64,000 nt of DNA from Schizochytrium sp. CCTCC M209059 (GCA_000818945.1 KN805380.1:530088-594087); one strand, 5' to 3'. Shown: positions 36,430 to 48,022, counted from the first letter of the stretch. Translations and numbers: made by a program. Notes: generated by a model from the letters alone, not told the origin.

Positions 36430-38912
36430 ATGGGAGGAGAGATGAAAACAAGGGAGACTGACGACGAGGAGGACGGTGGCTGCGCGTGGACACAGAACGA
36501 GGAGAACGACAACAATGCCTGGAACGCGCATGCAGGTTTGTATGGCGAGAGCCATAAGGTAAGTTCCGTGAACAACTGTGCGTGAGGATTTTGTCGAGCC
36601 AGTATTTCTTACGTGCATGTCGTACGTGTTCACCTCTTCGAACGAACGAACGAATGAATGAATGAATGAATGAATGAATGAATGATGAATGGCTGGATCT
36701 CAATTGTCTGGGACAGACGGGTGAGCGCAACACTCGTAGTCTTTGGCCTGGTCTTTCAGCCGAAGTTTCAAGCGTAAAGCTTCATTCCAAAGTATCGCAT
36801 GGGGACACGCGACAGTGGCATCTCGAGCAAAGTGCAAGTAGCCTAAGGCCGAGGCCAGAAAGCTCGTACGCGGCATACTCCCGGGGAAAGCCTAGCTTTC
36901 ACGAAAACTCTGAGCGATGGCAAGAACACGAAGCTCTTGTTGCTGATCGGATCGATGGCATGCAGCGATCAAGACACCTTTTGCACCAGCAGCAGCAACA
37001 GCAACAACAGCAGCTGCAACAACAGCAACAGCATCGCAAAGATTTCGAGGAAAGACGGCGTCGTAGCTCCCGACCAGCGCTTACACACACGCCTTCGTTG
37101 CTGCTCCAAAAGCGCGACGAGCCATGGACACGACTGGAAAATGACGAGTTCTCAAGTCGACCCTATACGAACGGGGGCCGCACGCAAAGCACGCGTGAGC
37201 GCGCACAGGCCCTCGTAGAAAGGACAACGAGCGAGGACCTCTTGGCTATGCTAAATGAGCAGCGGCTCGACAATCTCGAAACGAAGACTCGCTTGACGCA
37301 AGAAATCAAGGCGAAACGCGACGAGCTCAAGAGGCGCGAAATGGAGCTGATCGATCACGAACAGGCCTTGCGACGGCAGCACGACCTACTACAAAAGGAA
37401 CGCGAGGAGAATCAGGAGCGGCAGCGCCAGCTGGAAGGCGAACGGAAAAACCTTCAGACCAAAACCAAATATTTGACGCGCGAGATGGAAGCCATGCGCA
37501 AAACGGTCTCTCGCGGAGAAAAGGAAAAGTTTCGCGCAGAGGACAAACTGCGGCAGCAGATTCTTGAGAAGAACCAAAAGATTGGTCTGCTTGAGCGCGA
37601 CATGGACCTCGTGCGCGGTCGACTCGAAATCGCCGAGGCAAAGGTCAAGACCGCTTCGCACACGGAGGCAGCACTACGGCAAACAAATTCGAGCATTGTC
37701 GTCGAACTCAAGACTGCACAACACGAGCAAAGTCAATTACACAAACAGCTCGAGCGGGCTCGTGAACGGGAGGCGGAGCTCGAAGCTTCTTTGTCGAAAA
37801 CACGCGAGGAACGCGATCGGGCTGAGGACCGCGCCGCGCGAGCGACACGAGCCGCGGATGATGCCAGTCGCCAGCTTGCGACGGAAAAATTGCGCGCTGC
37901 TGCATTTGAGGACGACTTGCGCAAGATGCAGGAACATACACTTATGTCAGCGCGGTCTGGCGAAAGCAGAAAACTACGCCTCGAGGACCAGAGCGCGCGT
38001 CGCGATGGCGAGGACGTTACCCTTGCGTCGGCGACTGCCATTGCCAACGTGCGGGGCCCGGGACGCCAAGAGTATTTGGAAATGCTTGCCGAAGTGAAAC
38101 GGTGCCTCGAGGAGGTGCAAGCGTCGAAGCAAGCCAATCAGGTGCTCGAGCAGCGTGCACGGCGCGCAGAGGCGGAGCTTGCAGCGCTCAAGAGCGGAAG
38201 CGGAGACGAAGGAGAAAAAGATTTTCGCAAAGAAATGGATGGTTCTTCTTCGTTGTCATTAAAGGAATCGAACGCGCTGACCAAGGAAGCTACGCGTCTC
38301 CGCAGCGAATTGGAGCAGCGGGAAAAGACGCTCACACAAGCGGAGTGGGACCGCGTGGCCGCGGAGCAAGAGGCCGAGCAGGTACGAAGTGCACTGCAAG
38401 AGGCGCAAAGCGAATTAGAAGCGACCTTGCGTCAGCTCAAAGATGTACAGCAGCGCGCGATGGAGTCGGACGAGCAGCTCGAAGTCGCACGAGATCTCGA
38501 GGCTGATTTGCAACAGAAGCTTGAGGAAGCAACATTTAAACTGGACGAGATGGAAGCGCAACAAGAAGCATCACGAGAAAAGGCAGCTTCTTATCGCGCG
38601 GACGAAGAGAGGCTTTTGCGCGACGTGATTGGAGAAGTCACGCAATATCTGGGGGCAGCAAAACGACTCACAGCGCTCTTGGATGCATTCTTGGAAGGTG
38701 AGCAGCCGACGATGGATGTCTTGCTCGATGATGTGGATGGCGACACGGACGCGGGTGCTCGTTTTGCGGCTCTTTCTTCGTCTGAGCGCGTCGTGGTGCT
38801 TCGTGAATTGCAAACCGAACTTGCTGCGAGTCGAGACTCTGTCTTGCAGGTTCGCTCGCGAATCGCCGACAACTACGCGGAAAATCTAGGTAGCGATTGT
38901 AATGTGCAATAA
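36430..38912 (+). CDS. Long coiled-coil protein (two exons)
   Basis: Proposed exons 36430-36558 and 36717-38912, 774 residues. Exon 1 begins at the first ATG after an in-frame TAG (36427); a second ATG lies at 36442. It reads MKTRETDDEEDGGCAW and ends CATAAG|GTAAGT in phase 0; exon 2 begins after TCTGGGACAG with TGERNTRSLWPG. The protein has a polyglutamine stretch at about 140-160 and then some 500 residues of heptad-rich coiled coil (for example RLTQEIKAKRDELKRREMEL and QLERAREREAELEASLSKT). The C-terminal 100 residues are less coiled and acidic (DVLLDDVDGDTDAG). No known family recognised; a centrosomal, ciliary or scaffold role is plausible only from its form. Exon 2 alone gives the protein from the ATG at 36678, so exon 1 needs transcript support. 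Confidence 0.75.
36559..36716 (+). other. Intron of the coiled-coil gene, containing a (GAAT)n tract
   Basis: 158 bp, donor GTAAGT, acceptor GGGACAG. A (GAAC/GAAT)n array at about 36641-36686 sits some 30 bases before the acceptor, where the branch point is expected. Confidence 0.75.
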
Positions 38913-39090
38913 AGATAAAAAGGGTGACCTATCGACCTATCCACCGACCGCTCCCCCGACCGCTCGCCTGATCGACTGACCAATCATGTTACCTTTCCCT
39001 TTGGATCGGTTCTGTCAATCGTGGCTTGTCGATCTCGACCGGATATGACGAGGCAGGCTGGCAGTTCTCAATCGAATATTCATCGTCGTC

Positions 39091-40635
39091 ATGTATAGGG
39101 ACCGTGCGATGCGAACGCGAACACGAACGCAACCTCGCGGAGAGAGTATGACGATCTCGGCAATCGCCGTCGCTGCTGGGATCAGTCTGCTGGTCTTGGG
39201 GTCGGCGTTGCACGGCGCCAACGCAGCGTTGACCGGTGCTGGTGAGCTCGTCCTTGATGGCGTTGACGATGCAGCCGGCGCTTGGTTGCGCGCTGTCACG
39301 GACGACGCGGCAGGATCAGTCAGACTCGTACGAGCGTCGGGCAAGGTCATGCAATGGGCACTCGATGCCGAAGATCTCGCAGATGCAGACAACGAAACGG
39401 CAAGCGGACCCGACATTGTGTGCTCCTCCATAGATGGGCTTGCGCAGATTCGAGGTGCGACACCACTCGACAGCGGACTTTTATCATCAAAAGCGGGGAG
39501 AACTTTATCGTCCGAGGACAATTTTGTTCTGGTTACCGACGGGAAAAGCGTGCAAATTGCGAACCTGAGTAGCTGCGCTGTGACAACCGCGGACAACCCA
39601 ATTCTTAGCGAAAACCAGACGGCTCGTCTTGGTTTTGGAAATGCATCTCTCGGACCGATGGCAGTCATCGGTCCGAGCACGGTAGCGATATCCTCGAGTG
39701 GCGCTGTAGCCAATGATGTGGCTGCAGGGCTTTCTCTTGCGCGACGTGTCGCACTGGTCGATATGGATCATGGAAGTTTCGTCGGCCTCCTTCGCATCGA
39801 CTTGACGGAAGACGGTCCGTGGAGTCTTGTGTCATCCGTCGCGAACAGTTCGCTCGGTATTTTGGAAAGCTACAGCTCAAGCTCGCAAAAGAACGTTAGT
39901 GATTCCTTTGCGCTTCGCTTCATCGCCGCGAACGCGACGGGGACAGCAGTGATATCAGCTAATACGATCGCATCATCGTTGACAACGCAGGAGGAGCTTG
40001 GAGCTGCTTTTGCTTCTTTGAATGCGAGCATGGCGACGCAAACGCTACCAACATCTGGGACCGGGGACCTTGCCTCCGGGACGCTAGGATTGTCGGGTCA
40101 TGTGTCTGCTTCAGGTAATAATAATACTGCAGAGCGATTGCTCGTTTTGCAACGTCGTGAAAAGGACTCTTATCTCTTTCTCTTTGAGAGTGCGGGAGAG
40201 GCATCCGTATCCAAGGCGCCCACAAGTTCTCCGGGCAATCCGGCGACGACCGCGCCAAGTGCAAAGCCCACGGCGAGCCCGACCTTTGCATCACCCACGA
40301 AACGACCGTCAACGCTCAATGTACCAACCTTGCGCCCAACCAACGAGCCAAGTGCCGCGGCACCGGAAACCGCGTCGCCAACAGACGTTGAGCCCGCTCG
40401 GATTGGCGAGCACCTTTTCGGCACAGTGATCGTAATTTCGAGTCTGACCTGCTGCTGCGGCGTTGGGCTGTTCTTCATTCGTCGTTTCCAGCGCGGTGGC
40501 CGGCATCATCATCAACAAGACGATCATCTCGGCGACTTTGAAATGATTGACGAGCCCATGTTTGATTCTTTTTTGGAGGGCCAACATCGGTCTCGAGGTG
40601 CTTCGCACGCAGACGAGGAAGTTGCCGTGATTTGA
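39091..40635 (+). CDS. Type I surface glycoprotein with PT-rich stalk
   Basis: 514 residues from the ATG at 39091; the ATG at 39148 would give 495 and place a clean signal sequence (MTISAIAVAAGISLLVLGSA) at the very N-terminus, so either start is possible. The ectodomain carries at least eight N-glycosylation sequons (NETA, NLSS, NQTA, NASL, NSSL, NVSD, NATG, NASM). A Pro/Thr/Ser stalk follows (about 380-430) with SPT/KPT/RPT units, a style common in stramenopile surface proteins. One membrane span (FGTVIVISSLTCCCGVGLFF, about 444-463) leads to a short tail with RR and HHHHQQ. Early repeats of small beta-strand-like segments (RLVRASGKVMQWAL) recall beta-propeller blades, but I cannot name the fold. 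Ligand unknown. Confidence 0.75.
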   Translation: MYRDRAMRTRTRTQPRGESMTISAIAVAAGISLLVLGSALHGANAALTGAGELVLDGVDDAAGAWLRAVTDDAAGSVRLVRASGKVMQWALDAEDLADADNETASGPDIVCSSIDGLAQIRGATPLDSGLLSSKAGRTLSSEDNFVLVTDGKSVQIANLSSCAVTTADNPILSENQTARLGFGNASLGPMAVIGPSTVAISSSGAVANDVAAGLSLARRVALVDMDHGSFVGLLRIDLTEDGPWSLVSSVANSSLGILESYSSSSQKNVSDSFALRFIAANATGTAVISANTIASSLTTQEELGAAFASLNASMATQTLPTSGTGDLASGTLGLSGHVSASGNNNTAERLLVLQRREKDSYLFLFESAGEASVSKAPTSSPGNPATTAPSAKPTASPTFASPTKRPSTLNVPTLRPTNEPSAAAPETASPTDVEPARIGEHLFGTVIVISSLTCCCGVGLFFIRRFQRGGRHHHQQDDHLGDFEMIDEPMFDSFLEGQHRSRGASHADEEVAVI

Positions 40636-41256
40636 CACCGAGATCGTATTTTACGTACAAGAGTTTTTCTTTTGGTTCACTTTTTTAAAGCATTGACGTG
40701 CAGTGTTCTTGGCGAGATTTCCACGGTCGCCTTTGATATTCTTTTGTTTGTTTTTTGGGTGTCGTTTTCGTGTTTCCGTTCTAACTCACAAAGTCGGGAG
40801 ATACCCCTTTCCATTTCGAGTAAACCTTTCAATTTTTATTTCAAGAAATTACTATTATTTTTGGGGAGGGGGAATAGTGAGGGGAGGGGGGAAGGGGTTA
40901 TCAGTAGGCCTTTTGTGCTGCAGGCAAGGAGCGCGACTGATATGATGACGCCGCATCGCGGGGTTCAAGAAACTGAAAATAGAAAACCCGACAATGACGG
41001 CTCATGTGCCATTTCACGGTCAGCACGCGAGCTGTTCGATGCACGCCCGAGGCCCTCTTCCCTCCTCTATTGAGAAGGGGTTGGGCTTATTGGGAATTTC
41101 TTTCTCGAGCGCGCACGTCATGAGTCTGCTTGCTTGCACTTTTAGCGGACTTTCCCTCTCCCTCCCTCTCACTCTCACTCAAAGTGAAGAGTCACGCTCA
41201 TCATGGCGGAGGCGTGACGGGAATTAAATGGCTAGGGTAAGAAGGGATATGAGATT
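40636..41256. other. Convergent 3' intergenic region holding the SECIS
   Basis: 620 bp between the surface-protein stop (+) and the selenoprotein H stop (-). The left half is T-rich; the right half, 3' of the selenoprotein gene, contains the candidate SECIS described separately. No further gene seen. Confidence 0.65.
41036..41121 (-). promoter_or_regulatory. Candidate SECIS element (Sec-insertion RNA hairpin)
   Basis: It lies 136 nt 3' of the selenoprotein H stop. The RNA has ATGA (41121-41118), then a 13-pair helix between GTGCGCGCTCGAG (41116-41104) and CTCGGGCGTGCAT (41051-41039) with three G-U pairs, followed by CGAA. This places tandem G-A pairs opposite each other as in the SECIS core. 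The 5' strand of the helix is followed at once by AAA, the conserved apical A motif, and a second short hairpin (CTTCTC-AATA-GAGGAGGG region) closes the top as in type II SECIS. The ATGA-to-AA spacing is 14 nt, slightly above the usual 11-13. Folded by eye only. Confidence 0.65.
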
Positions 41257-41847
41257 CTAATTTTCCGTCAGCTTGGACTTGATGTCTGCGGCAAGCGCGT
41301 CGATATCGAGCTCGCGCAGGCGCTTAAAGGGACGGGGCATGGCAACGAGGGAAACAAGTGTTTCGCCGTTCAGCGTGACTTCGAAAGTCCCCTTGCGGGG
41401 CCGCGCCTCTTGAGGGTTGTAGAGCACCTTGGGAGCATTGGTGCCCATGCTCTCGCGGAGAGCATCGTCCAGTTTCTTGAAGCTGCGTTTGAAGACGCCT
41501 CAGGATTTACAAGCTTCAACCGAGACCTCTGTCTCTGCCTCGGGCTGTGCATCCACTTGTTTCATGTCGACGGTCGCGACATCATCTTTGGCGAGCTTTT
41601 TCGAGTCCGTCTTTTCCTCGGACCCGCCTTCGGGGGTCTTGCGCTTGGCGGGTACCTTGGCCTTGGATTTGGTGGTGGAGGCCGCCTTCTTTGGTTTGGT
41701 CGTTTTCTCCTCAGCTTTCTTTGTCGTTGTCTTGGCCGCGGGAGCGGGCTTTTTGGCCTGTTGGACGGCCTCCGCCTTGGCCTTGGCCTCGGCCTCGGCC
41801 TCGCCGGGCCGTCTCCTTGCGCGCGTGCTCCTGCGCAGGCCCTCCAT
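41257..41847 (-). CDS. SELENOH: Selenoprotein H, with in-frame UGA for selenocysteine
   Basis: 196 residues if the TGA at 41502-41500 is read as Sec (residue 116); the gene ends at a TAG. The Sec motif is EACKSU, matching the CxxU redox motif of SelH. Sequence past the UGA is clearly the same fold: VFKRSFKKLDDALRES, then RPRKGTFEVTLNGE, the PRxGxFEV signature of the Rdx (thioredoxin-like) family, and a C-terminal helix LAADIKSKLTEN. The N-terminal 100 residues are Lys/Ala/Pro-rich with KKAxxKTTKPKK patterns, like the basic nuclear/DNA-binding start of animal SelH but longer. SelH is a nuclear oxidoreductase in redox defence. A SECIS candidate lies in the 3' UTR. A standard caller would split the gene at the TGA into a 115-residue basic protein and a 63-residue fragment. 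Confidence 0.88.
41500..41502 (-). other. UGA selenocysteine codon
   Basis: TGA in the context TGT AAA TCC TGA GGC, i.e. C-K-S-U-G. The frame continues 81 codons to TAG with conserved SelH sequence. Confidence 0.85.
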
Positions 41848-41973
41848 GGCGCTTTCCCTGCACGTTGCCTAACTGCGACCCCTCCTCTGCACGCCTTGCC
41901 TCGTAAAATACATAGTACGAAGACCAGGAACGAGCGCAGAACTCGACCCAAAGTCTTGCCAGACGCGAGAAGA

Positions 41974-42014
<41 letters not shown>

Positions 42015-42480
42015 GCGTCGCGAGCACTGAAACCGATACGCCACCGCGCCGCGTACGCAACACGCCGAGAACTGCTCGCGCTCCCGACGAGTTGATGGAC
42101 CTGGCAGGATTGAGATTGAGATTGAGATTAAGATTAGTCAAAGTCCCTAAAAAAGGAAGTTGGTTGGGACCCCAAAATTATACGCCTTCAAAAACAAGGT
42201 GAAGCAAAACCAAAAATCTGCGCACGACCATCGATCTGGGTGGGCGGGCGCGCGGAGGACCGGTTTGCGCGAGGTGCAGGAGCGGGGCGCGAGCCACCGC
42301 CGGGAGGAAAAGGTCGCTGGCGTAGCTTGCGCGCTCGTGAGGAGCGGAGCGCGACACGCGGTCGTGCAAGCAAGGCGCGCGAAAAAGTCGTGGCCAGTAG
42401 CGCTTTGCGTGCAGGTTGCCAAGTGCTAAGATTCAGCTACGGTAAAGCGTAGGAGTTTCGTGGCAAGGAAGAGGCGAAAG
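41848..42480. other. Divergent intergenic region, SELENOH / LARS
   Basis: 630 bp between outward starts, with a (TTGC)n tract at about 41976-42014 and a GAGATT run at 42111-42136. Presumed bidirectional promoter; no gene supported. Confidence 0.6.
41976..42014. repeat. (TTGC)n microsatellite
   Basis: About ten TTGC units between the SELENOH and LARS starts. Confidence 0.93.
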
Positions 42481-45400
42481 ATGTCGAGCGGAGAGGCCGC
42501 CGAGGCGGTGCCGCCGGCAGGCGCGTTCCCGCGTCGCGACCGCGTCCGCAAGCTCGAGAGCGAGATTCAGGCGCAATGGGAGGAACACCGGATTTTCGAG
42601 GCGGACGTGAACCCGGAAAAGAAAAAGTACATGGTCTCTTTTCCATACCCGTACTGCAATGCGCGCGCCCACATTGGTCATGCGTTCACGCTGTGCAAGG
42701 CTGATTTCGCGGCTGGGTACAAGACGACGCAAGGCTACAATGTGGTGTGGCCGTTTGGCCTGCACGTGACGGGCTCGCCGATTCAGAGTGCGGCGTTCAA
42801 GCTCAAGGCTGAGATGGAAAAGTACGGCGTGCCCGTTGTGGTGCCCGACGAGGACGAAAGTGCCGCGGCAGCCGCCGAGGCTGATGCCGAGGCTGCACCC
42901 GCCGATGTGTCCAAGTTCAAGGGCAAAAAGTCAAAGCTGACTGCCAAGACTGGCGGCAAGAGCAAGACGCAGTGGGACATTCTGGTCTTGTCCGGTGTCC
43001 CAGAGGAAGAGATCCCCAAGTTTGCCGATCCTCTGTACTGGTTGGACTACTTTCCCCGCCTGTACGAGCAGGATCTGAAGCTGCTTGGCACGCGCGTGGA
43101 CTGGCGTCGCTCTTTCATCACGACGTCTTTGAACCCATTCTACGATGCCTTTATCCGGTGGCAGTTTGTTCGTCTGAAGGAGGCAGGCAAGATTGACTTT
43201 GGACGTCGGCCGACGGTGTTTTCGCCTCTGGATAAGCAGGCATGCGCCGATCATGACCGCAGCAAGGGTGAGAACGTTGGTCCGCAGGAGTACATGCTGG
43301 TGAAGCTGCAGCTGCTGGAGGCGCCCGAGAGCGCGGTGTCGCGCATCCCGGAGCTGAGTGAGTCTATTGCCAAGGGCCATGTGTTTATGGTTGCAGCGAC
43401 GCTGCGTCCCGAGACCATGTACGGGCAGACGAACTGCTACGTGCTGCCCAGTGGCGAGTACGGCGTGTACGAGTTTGACGTACAGCACACGCCCAAGTCG
43501 GCGGAGCGCACGCGTCAGGTGCTCATTTGCGCTGCACGCGCCGCGCGGAACATGTCTTACCAGGATGCCTTTGTGGAGCCTGGTTCGCAGGGTCAGCTGA
43601 AGCAGCTCGGCACGATTTCTGGCAAGGAGCTCGTGGGCGTGCCCGTCAAGGCGCCCAAGGCCAAGTACGAGCGTGTGTACGCTCTCCCTCTGCTGTCGAT
43701 CTCCATGACCAAGGGCACGGGTATCGTGACGTCGGTACCTTCGGACTCGGCGGACGATTACGCGGCGCTGCGTGACTGGAAGACGGACGAGAAGCTGCGG
43801 GCCAAGCACGGCGTGACGGAGGAAATGGTCGCACCCTTTGAGCTGGTCCCAGTGATCAACATTCCGGGCCTGGGTGATCGCGCTGCAGAGACAATGGTGC
43901 TCAAACTCAAGATCAAGTCTCAGCACGACGAGAAGAAGCTCAAGGAGGCCAAGGCCGAGACGTACAAGCGCGGCTTCTACGAGGGCATTATGATTGCCGG
44001 AAAGGAGGACGGCGTCGAGGGCATGAAGGTGAGCGAGGCCAAGGATGTCGTCAAGGCCAAGATGTGCGAGGACGGCGAGGCGATCGTGTACTTTGAGCCC
44101 GAGAGCGAGGTTGTTAGCCGCTCGGGCGATGAGTGCGTTGTCGCCCATTTGGACCAGTGGTTCCTCAAGTACGGCGAGGAGGAGTGGCGCGAAAAGGTCA
44201 AGGACTACGTTCGTGACCCAAAGAACTTTGAGACGTTTACGGACAGCACGCGCAAGGCTTTCATGGACACGCTTGACTGGCTGGAGGAGTGGGCTTGCTC
44301 ACGTTCGTTTGGCCTGGGCACGCTTGTTCCTTGGGACGAGCAGTTTGTCATTGAGTCTCTGTCGGACTCTACTATTTACATGGCGTACTACACGATTTGC
44401 CACTTGCTGCAGGGCCGCAAGGACGCGGATGACTACACGGGCGACCGCGGCAATGGCTCGCCGCTGGGCATCAAGCCTGAGCAGCTCACGCCTGCTGTCT
44501 TTGACTACATTTTCCTGGGTAACCCGTACCCTGAGGACTGTGGTATTGAGGAGCACAAGCTCAAGGTGCTGCGCGAGAGCTTTGAGTACTGGTACCCGCT
44601 GGACCTGCGTGTTTCGGGCCGTGACTTGATTCGCAACCACTTGACCATGTCGCTGTACACGCACGCGGCGATTTGGCCTGACCGTGAGGATCTGTGGCCG
44701 CAAGCCTTTTCTTGCAACGGTACGTTTACAGCGTGAGGGAGGGAAGGAAAGGAAAGGAGAGGAACGAGGAAACGGAAGGAAAAAGTAGAAAAGAGTGGCC
44801 ATGAGAAAAGAGAAAGAGAGAGAGAGAGAGAGGCAAGTGGCGTTTTGGCATTGCTTTCAAACCCGCGCGTGCTATTTTCTTGATTGAAAATGACTCGACA
44901 TGCACCTTCATTTTACGTTGCAGTTTCTGGTGCCTTTTGGCGCTGGTGGCTATGACGGCGGAGGTGGCCAGCATCCGATCGTCGGGTTTTCTGACACCTG
45001 GATATTTTGGACGCGGGCTTTTGATGGCCCTCTGCGGTGGGCGACGTGAGGTTTTTTGGCCTGTGTCACTACTGCAGAGGCTGCCATAAATGGACAAAGG
45101 GCATCATAGTACGCATCGCGGTCGCGGCAAACGCCGTGTGGTCCGTCCGCTTTGTGTCTCCAATGGCTCAAACAACTTGAAATATTGTGTATTTGTGTGG
45201 GTGTCATGTGACCCCGGCGCGGAAACGTGAGGCGAGTCGAGGGGAAGGGCGGGGTCGAGGTGCAGAATCAGTTGAGATCGAATGATGACAGGAAAACTGA
45301 CACCGGAAAATTCTACGCTACGGTTTATGCCATGCTTGTCCTTGTTAATTGCTTAATTGGCTTGCTTTCACGGACACACAGGTTTTGTGCAGGTGGAGAA

Positions 45401-46505
45401 CGAGAAGATGTCCAAGTCAAAGGGCAACTTTTTCACGATCCAAGAGTCGGTGGCCGGGCATCGTTCCTTCGAGCAGAGCGGCAAGAAGATTGTTGTTGGC
45501 TGGACTGCCGACGCGACACGTCTCGCCCTCGCAGCAGCAGGCGATTCGCTGGATGACGCGAACTTTTCCTGCGAAGTCGCGGACAAGTCGATCCTGCGCC
45601 TGACCACTGAGCTGGACTGGGCCGAGGAGGTGCTCGCGGAGAAGGCGCAAGCCGAGATGCGCGACGCGAGCGCGGAAGAGTACAACTTTTTCGAGCGGGC
45701 GTTCAATGCGCAGATGAACCTGGCCGTGGAGGAGTGCCAGGTCGCGTACGAGGCGATGCGGTACCGCGACGTTGTCAAGACTGGCTTTTACGAGTTTCTC
45801 GGGTTCCGGGACGCGTACCGTGACGCGTGCGCGCGGCAGAACCAGCCCCTGCACCGTGGTCTGGTGCGCAAGTTCCTGGAGACGTTGGCTGTGATTATGG
45901 CCCCGGTGTGCCCTCACTTTTGCGAGAAGATTTGGCGCGATTACCTGGGCAAGTCCACCTTTGTGGTCAAGGAGCTGTGGCCGGCCGTGGAGAAGCCGGA
46001 CGTTGGATTTGTGCGTAGCGTCGAGTACATGGGCAGCACGATCCGCAATGTGCGCGTCAAGGCAGAGAAGGAAGTGAAGCAGCGCAAGAAGAAGAATGCG
46101 GCCAACGCCGACGAGCCGATTCGCAAGGTGCAGATTATCATCAACGACAAGTACCCCGCGTACCAGGAGGCAGTGTTTAAGTTCTTGGCGTCCAAGTATG
46201 ATGCTGAGACGCGCAGCTTCCCGGATGACATCATGAAGCAGCTCAAGGATGCGTGCAAGACGGATGATCTTCTCAAGAAGAACATGAAGGACGTGATGAA
46301 GACTGCCGCGCAGACCATGATGAGCGCGCAGGAGCTCGGTCCCCAGGCGCTCGAGCTTAGCGTCCCTTACGACCAGCGCGCCGTGCTGGAGGAGAACCGC
46401 GAGTATGTGACCTCTGCCATGGACATGGACGAGTTCGAGATTGTGGCCGCGGAGGAGAACGACGCTGCGTGCTCGCCGGGCAACCCTCGTTTCGTCTTTC
46501 CCTAA
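42481..46505 (+). CDS. LARS: Cytosolic leucyl-tRNA synthetase (two exons)
   Basis: Charges tRNA-Leu with leucine (class I synthetase). Exons 42481-44719 and 45382-46505 give 1120 residues, near the length of animal/fungal cytosolic LeuRS. Start chosen at ATG 42481 (MSSGEAAEA). HIGH is at 64-67 and KMSKS at 755-759, in exon 2. The intron splits a Gly codon (AACG|GTACGT ... ACACAG|GTTTTG), giving SCNGFVQVENEKMSKSKGN. The CP1 editing domain lies between (about 180-520; TLRPETMYGQTNCYV and the conserved MTKGTGIVTSVPSDS). The C-terminal half has anticodon-binding helices and the eukaryotic C-terminal extension (KVQIIINDKYPAYQEAVF). A short Ala/Glu/Asp-rich insert lies at about 120-140. No organellar signal is evident. 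Confidence 0.95.
44720..45381 (+). other. Intron of the leucyl-tRNA synthetase gene
   Basis: 662 bp, donor GTACGT, acceptor CACACAG. It contains a GA-rich purine stretch at 44740-44835. It is four times longer than the other introns seen here and ends 24 bases before the KMSKS codons. Reading through from exon 1 hits TGA after six codons. Confidence 0.92.
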
Positions 46506-47782
46506 CTTTTGTTCTTTCTAGAGGTCAAGCGGACACGTCACGTCAGTCACCCTGACGTTATGAAATCGACAAACATAAATTCAAAAACCATAAATTCACA
46601 AATCAAAAAAATTCAAAAACCTTCATCAAAGTCAGGTGGGACACCAGTAGCATGTCAATTCATAGATTCATTCAGGTCGCATACATTCAGCCACCAAGGG
46701 CAAGTCACTCCATAGGTGAAATTCAATGAGCCATCCATGAAAAAGAAATTACACATTGGCTTGGCACATTGGCAAATCAGACAAGTGACCAGAGATCAGG
46801 GGCGATAGCTTTGGCGCATCTTCTTCCTGGCAGGGACACAATTTGCAAGCGAAGCTATTCCTTTACATTGTGCATTCCGCCTTGTACTCATCCATCTACT
46901 TGCAATGCATCCATCGAATTGCAATGCATCCATCCGACTCATCATTTGCCGCGCCTTCTCATACTAGCCGCGAAGCCAGGTGCGACGAGACATTTGTGCT
47001 GGAGACTGCGCAAATACGTCACGTCTCAGCCCAAGACGCGCCTCGTCCAAGGTTCGTTTCTTCGTTCGTTTCTTCGCTCGCTCGGAGGCTCCGGACATTT
47101 TGCAAGATCAAATGATCCAGCGATCGATCATTCGAACAAAAGAAAGAACCAACTAACCAACCAACCAACCAGCCAGCCAGTCAGTCAACCACCGAATGAA
47201 CGAACGACGGATTGACTCGCTATAGGTTTTATCGTCGCCTCGGACCGCGTCGAGTCGGGGCGAGACTCCGCTCGACTTGACTCAATTCGATTCGATTCGA
47301 TCCAATCCGATCCGATCCGATCCGATCCGACTTAATCCTGTTCGACTCGAGGCGCCCCGCGTCAACTGCCTCTCCGTCGCCAGTTCGCTGCCCCGCAAAG
47401 CCGCGGAGCGAACGCCGCGCAAGAACGCCAGCTTGACCCCGGCTGTCACCATGATGCACGCGCCGCACTACATCGCTTCAACCAACTCCAGCAACTTCGC
47501 TCAAACCGACCGCGCCACTGCGAGTCCTGTCCAGTCGCATCGGCTCGGACGGGCGCCGGTCGCGAGGGCGCGTGCGTCCGTCCTGCGTGCCGCTGCCGGC
47601 CTTGCCTGGCTGCCTCGCTCGCCAGCCCCCGCGCGGCGCCGCAAACAAACGTCACCGCGGTCCTCCGGGCCCGGGGGAGCCGGCGCGGGCGCAGGAGGCA
47701 GAGGGAGACCGCCGCGCGAGCGCCGCCCCGCCCCGCCTCGCCTCGCTTCACGCAGCCACAAGAGCTTGCATGAAGCCCGGGG

Positions 47783-48022
<240 letters not shown>

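Noticed and set aside
41196..41207. Alternative SECIS core at ATGATGAG (minus strand, about 41204)
   Set aside because: I could not find a partner strand giving a long helix with AA at its top and GA opposite the ATGA.
41257..41448. A separate 63-residue protein starting at the ATG at 41448
   Set aside because: It is the C-terminal half of the SelH domain, and the frame upstream to the UGA is also conserved SelH sequence.
42460..44736. Leucyl-tRNA synthetase as a 758-residue protein starting at 42460
   Set aside because: The codon at 42460 is GTG, and the C-terminus is read-through into the intron; KMSKS lies in the second exon.
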